In this document: positions 60,727 to 64,000 of the stretch, piece by piece
How positions within the stretch are numbered: the first letter of the stretch is position 1
How the letters are laid out: every line of letters starts with the position of its first letter
Translations under genes and position numbers: made by a program
Assembly (NCBI RefSeq): GCF_013416555.1
Contig: NZ_JACCFG010000003.1
Span: forward strand, 310,001 to 374,000
Reading direction: 5' to 3'
Source: Sphingomonas sp. R-74633
GTDB lineage: Bacteria > Pseudomonadota > Alphaproteobacteria > Sphingomonadales > Sphingomonadaceae
DNA length: 64,000 bases
The notes under the pieces: generated by a model
Told to the model about the DNA's origin: nothing
The model's database searches: none
Seen by the model: the letters and a program-made list of their open reading frames with translations, nothing else

Positions 60727-61452
60727 CTATTCGGGCTGCTGCTCGAGCGTGCGGATCGTATGCCCGAGCAGCTGGCGCATCGCCTTGCGCGCCGCATCGG
60801 GCTCATAGGCGGCGATCGCTGCATAGACGGCTTCGTGCCCGGCCAGGTCCGCCGGCCGGCCAGAGACGCGGTGGACGAAGCGCGCCGAGGCCGGCAGCAC
60901 TGCCGCGAGGATCGCGCGGAACTGGCGGAAGAACGGATTGCGCGAGGCATCGAGCAGCGCGAGGTGGAACGCCACTTCCGCCGCGAACGGATCCTCATAG
61001 CCGCCCTGCTCGGCCGCGCGCATCCGCTCCAGCGCCGCGCCTACCGAATCGATCTCGCCGCGGTCCGCCCGCATCGCCGCCAGCTCCGCCGCCTCGGGCT
61101 CGATCGCCCGGCGCAGCTCGTTGAACTCGCGCAGCAACCGCAGCGGCGGCGCACGGTCGACATGCCAGCGCAGCACATCGGTATCGAACAGGTTCCAGCT
61201 CTGGTCGGGCAGGACGTAGGTGCCGGTCTTCGGCCGCCCCTCGACCAGCCCCTTGGCCGACAGCATCTTCACTGCCTCGCGCGTCACCGACCGGCTCACG
61301 CCGAAGCGCTTCGACAGTTCGCCTTCGGTGGGGAAGTCCTCCAGCCGATATTGCCCGGTGACGATGCCGCGCCCGAGTAGCTCGAGCAGGCCATAGGTCA
61401 GGTTGCGGCCGAGATCGGGATGCTCCGCCGCGGTGATGGGAAGGCTCATCAT
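60727..61452 (-). CDS. GntR/FadR-family transcriptional regulator
   Basis: The 241-aa protein has a GntR winged HTH (LGRGIVTGQYRLEDFPTEGELSKRFGVSRSVTREAVKMLSAKGLVEGRPKTGTYVL) and a C-terminal FCD ligand domain (EVAFHLALLDASRNPFFRQF, GHEAVYAAIAAYEPDAARKAM). Such regulators are usually repressors of sugar acid or sugar utilisation. Start ATG 61452 follows GGGAG; ATG 61485 would overlap the GH76 stop. It lies directly after GH76 on the minus strand and is a second candidate to bind the palindrome and motifs. Confidence 0.9.
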   Translation of the reverse strand: MMSLPITAAEHPDLGRNLTYGLLELLGRGIVTGQYRLEDFPTEGELSKRFGVSRSVTREAVKMLSAKGLVEGRPKTGTYVLPDQSWNLFDTDVLRWHVDRAPPLRLLREFNELRRAIEPEAAELAAMRADRGEIDSVGAALERMRAAEQGGYEDPFAAEVAFHLALLDASRNPFFRQFRAILAAVLPASARFVHRVSGRPADLAGHEAVYAAIAAYEPDAARKAMRQLLGHTIRTLEQQPE

Positions 61453-61468
61453 GCGTGCTGCTCCCGGC

Positions 61469-62653
61469 TCAATATAGCTTGCCATAATCTTTTGGGTCCC
61501 ATGCGAGCACGGCGAGGATCTGGAGCATCGCCCCTTGGTCGATCAGATGGATTTCGCCGCGATGCCGGCCGTCCTGGCGCACAAGCAGCCCGGTTTTCGG
61601 ATCGCGATGCTCGCGCCACATCCGTGCGGCATAGTCGCGTATCGCGTCCCGGTAGCGCGTGCCGCCGGTCACCGATTCGAGCAGCAGCAGGTTCTTGAAC
61701 CAGATCGCGTTGAACTGGACCGAATGGCGATCGAGCTGCCTGCCGGTGACGAAGTGATCGAAGCTCGCCTCGGCAATCCGCTTCGCCTCGGCGAGATATT
61801 TCGCATCCCCGGTCGCTTCGTGCAGCAACACGTTCACGCCGATCGGCACGCCCTGATTGTAGCTGAATATGCGGGTGTCGATCTTCCCCGCCAGATCGAG
61901 ATGGTCGAGATACAAGCCGTCCGGCCGCTGCAATGCGCTATTGGTCCAGGTGTAGAAGCGCAGCGCTTCGTCCAGATACGCCTTGTCGCCCGTCGCCTGG
62001 TAGAGCCGTACCCCCAATTGCGCGGCGGGCATGTTCGACACGGTGTTGCGATCGGAATTGCCCGGCTGCTGCGACCAGAACAGCCCGCCCGGCGCGGGAT
62101 GCTTCGGATTGTCGTCCCAGGCGGCGCTGACCAGCGCGAAGATCGCCTTCGCCAGGTCGAGCGATTCGGTGTCCTTGTAAAGCAGCCAGTGCTGGATCGC
62201 GGCGAGCCCCACCCAGTCATTGTCGTCATAATAGAGGTCGCCGCCGCGCCCATGCGGCGGGCCGACTCGCGAGGCGAAGCCGGGCAGGCCGGTGGCGCTG
62301 CGCGAGACCCAATAGAGCATCTGCGCCTTGCGGTGCGCCGCCAGCGTATCGCGGTAGCGTTCCCCTGTCCCCGGCACATTGCTCAGGTCGAGCACGCCGA
62401 TATGGACCTGCGAGAAGGGCCATTCATCGGCATGTTTCCCGTCGGGTGAGTGCGCCGGATATTGTTCCTGATAGAGGCCGGTATCGTCGCCGGTGCCGAG
62501 ATATTTCCGCGTCGCCGCGAGCAGTTCCTCGGCGTGCTGCGCGCTCGCCGCGGCATCGAAGGCCTGCGCATGGGCGACGTCCGGCGCCGCCACGGCGGGT
62601 GCCAGCACCGCCGCGCATAGACTCGTTGCCGCCCAGAACTCGGCGCGCAGCAT
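61469..62653 (-). CDS. GH76 endo-alpha-1,6-mannanase
   Basis: The 394-aa protein has a signal peptide (MLRAEFWAATSLCAAVLAPAVAAPDVAHAQ) and the GH76 (alpha/alpha)6 pattern. The catalytic Asp pair is in DLYYDDNDWVGLAAIQHW; further family segments are GGLFWSQQPGNSDRNTVSNMPAAQLGVRLYQATGD, IFSYNQGVPIGVNVLLHEATGDAKYL and HLIDQGAMLQILAVLAWDPKDYGKLY. It cleaves alpha-1,6-mannan backbones outside the cytoplasm. It is divergent from the GH125 gene (120-nt shared promoter) and followed by the GntR gene. Confidence 0.92.
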   Translation of the reverse strand: MLRAEFWAATSLCAAVLAPAVAAPDVAHAQAFDAAASAQHAEELLAATRKYLGTGDDTGLYQEQYPAHSPDGKHADEWPFSQVHIGVLDLSNVPGTGERYRDTLAAHRKAQMLYWVSRSATGLPGFASRVGPPHGRGGDLYYDDNDWVGLAAIQHWLLYKDTESLDLAKAIFALVSAAWDDNPKHPAPGGLFWSQQPGNSDRNTVSNMPAAQLGVRLYQATGDKAYLDEALRFYTWTNSALQRPDGLYLDHLDLAGKIDTRIFSYNQGVPIGVNVLLHEATGDAKYLAEAKRIAEASFDHFVTGRQLDRHSVQFNAIWFKNLLLLESVTGGTRYRDAIRDYAARMWREHRDPKTGLLVRQDGRHRGEIHLIDQGAMLQILAVLAWDPKDYGKLY

Positions 62654-62672
62654 TCTCCGTCTCCCTCTTTTT

Positions 62673-62687
62673 ACTTATTGAACATAT
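62673..62687. promoter_or_regulatory. degenerate copy of the receptor-promoter palindrome
   Basis: ACTTATTGAACATAT keeps the left arm ACTTATT exactly and 5 of 7 bases of the right arm. It lies 20 nt upstream of the GH76 start on the minus strand, suggesting shared control with the TonB receptor. Confidence 0.4.
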
Positions 62688-62720
62688 AAATCGCCTTGAC
62701 AGGGCGACCTGACAATACAA

Positions 62721-62736
62721 AAAATAAATTTCATTA
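62721..62736 (+). promoter_or_regulatory. mannan-locus motif, copy 3
   Basis: AAAATAAATTTCATTA, identical to the copy upstream of the GH76-like gene at 50107, lies 37 nt before the GH125 start and in the same orientation relative to the gene. A TTGACA at 62696 lies upstream but has no good -10. Confidence 0.6.
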
Positions 62737-62772
62737 AAAATAAAGCTGCGATACGGTGCGAAGGGGAGAGTG

Positions 62773-64000
62773 ATGCGAGGAATGACCCGCAGGGAAATCA
62801 TGGGTGCTGCCGGTGCCATGGGCGTTACGCTCGCCGCGCCGAAGGTGCTCGCGCGCCCGGCGATGGACACCCGCCGCCCGCCCGCAAGCGCGCGCCACTT
62901 CACCAGTCCGGTGGTCGAGGCGGAAATCGCGCGGGTGAAGGCGCGGATCGGCGACCCCAAGCTCGCCTGGATGTTCGAGAATTGCTACCCGAACACGCTC
63001 GATACCACGGTCACGCCGGGCAGCCTGAACGGCAAGCCCGACACTTTCGTCATCACCGGTGACATCGACGCGATGTGGCTGCGCGACAGCTCGGCGCAGA
63101 TCAATCCCTATGTCCACCTGACGCCGAAGGACGCCGGCCTGCGCGACCTGTTCCGCGGCGTGATCGGCCGCCAGGCGCGCTGCATCCTGATCGATCCCTA
63201 TGCCAACGCCTTCACCCGCGATCCGACCGCGGCAACCAACCACGACGCCGCCAAGCACGACCAGACCGACATGAAGCCGGGCGTCGCCGAGCGGAAATGG
63301 GAGATCGACTCCCTCTGCTATCCGATGCGACTGGCGCACAGCTACTGGATCGCGACGAAAGACAAGGCGCCGTTCGACAGCGAATGGGCCGAGGGCGTCC
63401 GCGTTTCGATCGACACGTTCCGCGTCCAGCAGCGGCTCCACGGGCCGGGTCCCTATCATTTCCAGCGCCGCGCCGACACGCCGACCGAGACGCTGATGCT
63501 CAAGGGGCTGGGTTCGCCCACCCGCAAGGTCGGGCTGATCCATTCGGGCTTCCGCCCCTCGGACGATGCCTGCACTTTGCCCTTCCTGATCCCGTCGAAC
63601 CTGTTCGCGGTCAGTGCGCTGCGCAAGGTCGCGGTCGTGCTGCGCGAGGCGCGCGGCGACGCGAAGCTCGCCGCCGAGGCCGAGGCACTCGCCGCGCAGG
63701 TCGCGGCCGCGCTGCTCAAATATGGCCGCCTGCGCGACGAAGCCGGCCAGCCGATCTGGGCCTATGAAGTCGACGGGTTTGGCGGCGCGCTGTTCATGGA
63801 CGACGCCAATGTGCCGAGCCTGTGCGGTCTCGCCTATCTCGGCGCAGTGCCGCGCACCGATCCGGTCTGGCGCCGCACCGCCGCCCGCGCCTGGAGCGCG
63901 AACAACCCCTTCTTCTTCAAGGGCACGGCCTCCGAAGGCATTGGCGGTCCGCATGTCGGACTCGACATGATCTGGCCGATGTCGCTGATCATGCACGCGC
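62773..64000 (+). CDS. GH125 exo-alpha-1,6-mannosidase (3' end cut by window edge)
   Basis: The frame runs from ATG 62773 (GGGGAG upstream) to the window edge; the C-terminus is missing. The N-terminus has a Tat-like leader (MTRREIMGAAGAMGVTLAAPKVLA). The body carries GH125 (formerly DUF1237) hallmarks: FVITGDIDAMWLRDSSAQINPY with the catalytic Asp region, KWEIDSLCYPMRLAHSYW, HSGFRPSDDACTLPFLIPSNLFA and FFFKGTASEGIGGPH. It removes mannose from alpha-1,6-linked chain ends and complements GH76. Divergent from GH76. Confidence 0.93.
   Translation, partial: MRGMTRREIMGAAGAMGVTLAAPKVLARPAMDTRRPPASARHFTSPVVEAEIARVKARIGDPKLAWMFENCYPNTLDTTVTPGSLNGKPDTFVITGDIDAMWLRDSSAQINPYVHLTPKDAGLRDLFRGVIGRQARCILIDPYANAFTRDPTAATNHDAAKHDQTDMKPGVAERKWEIDSLCYPMRLAHSYWIATKDKAPFDSEWAEGVRVSIDTFRVQQRLHGPGPYHFQRRADTPTETLMLKGLGSPTRKVGLIHSGFRPSDDACTLPFLIPSNLFAVSALRKVAVVLREARGDAKLAAEAEALAAQVAAALLKYGRLRDEAGQPIWAYEVDGFGGALFMDDANVPSLCGLAYLGAVPRTDPVWRRTAARAWSANNPFFFKGTASEGIGGPHVGLDMIWPMSLIMHA

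Noticed and set aside
62696..62735. Sigma-70 promoter for GH125 starting at TTGACA 62696
   Set aside because: The -35 is perfect but no TATAAT-like -10 occurs at 16-18 nt; a promoter here remains unproven.
1..64000. CRISPR arrays, insertion sequences, riboswitches
   Set aside because: No regularly spaced direct repeats, transposase-like proteins, terminal inverted repeats flanking a gene, or recognisable aptamer cores were seen on either strand.

Overview
The window is high-GC chromosomal DNA from an alphaproteobacterium, most likely a Sphingomonas-type sphingomonad. The reasons are a canonical sciP (CtrA inhibitor), a Caulobacter/Xanthomonas-type sugar TonB-dependent receptor, FixL/FixJ-like two-component genes, small CGTCATC...ATGACG palindromes and frequent ATGA/TGATG gene overlaps. 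It carries no phage, insertion-sequence or CRISPR signal. Both edges cut a gene: mnmA on the left and a GH125 alpha-mannosidase on the right.

Region 1 (1-15.1 kb) is housekeeping and envelope: mnmA, sciP, two GlsB-type stress membrane proteins around a SIMPL-domain protein, an RND adaptor/permease pair, a DUF445 protein, a flavin-binding stress protein, a HAD phosphatase, a four-gene MCE/Mla-type lipid transport operon with a STAS-fused permease, a secreted cyclophilin and tRNA-Ser(GGA).

Region 2 (15.2-47.3 kb) is an accessory block of signalling and detoxification or catabolic genes. It has FixJ-type response regulators, HWE-like and FixL-like kinases (one with five PAS domains, overlapping a TonB receptor), SDRs, an MBL-fold hydrolase, an enoyl-CoA hydratase homologue, two Asp-nucleophile hydrolases, tautomerase, isochorismatase-like and FMN-reductase genes. 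An eight-gene minus-strand operon contains three NmrA-like paralogues, a GST, an AhpD-like protein and a sensor-less kinase. A beta-propeller kinase/NarL pair closes the block. A recurring near-palindromic motif (about RAYACYWWGGTSYA) sits in the intergenic DNA upstream of at least six of these units, which suggests one LuxR-family response regulator controls them. I regard this as a possible undescribed regulon.

Region 3 (48.6-64 kb) looks like a proteobacterial polysaccharide-utilisation locus for an alpha-mannan-type, probably sulfated, glycan. It has a GH76-like protein, a second GH76, GH125, GH2, two S1 sulfatases (one with a non-canonical CTVSR active-site motif), a sugar-type TonB receptor, and ROK and GntR/FadR regulators. 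Three promoter regions of this locus share an AT-rich motif (YYTCATTA core, exact over 16 nt in two of them), and the receptor promoter carries a perfect 15-bp palindrome. Region 3 thus appears to be one co-regulated uptake and degradation system.
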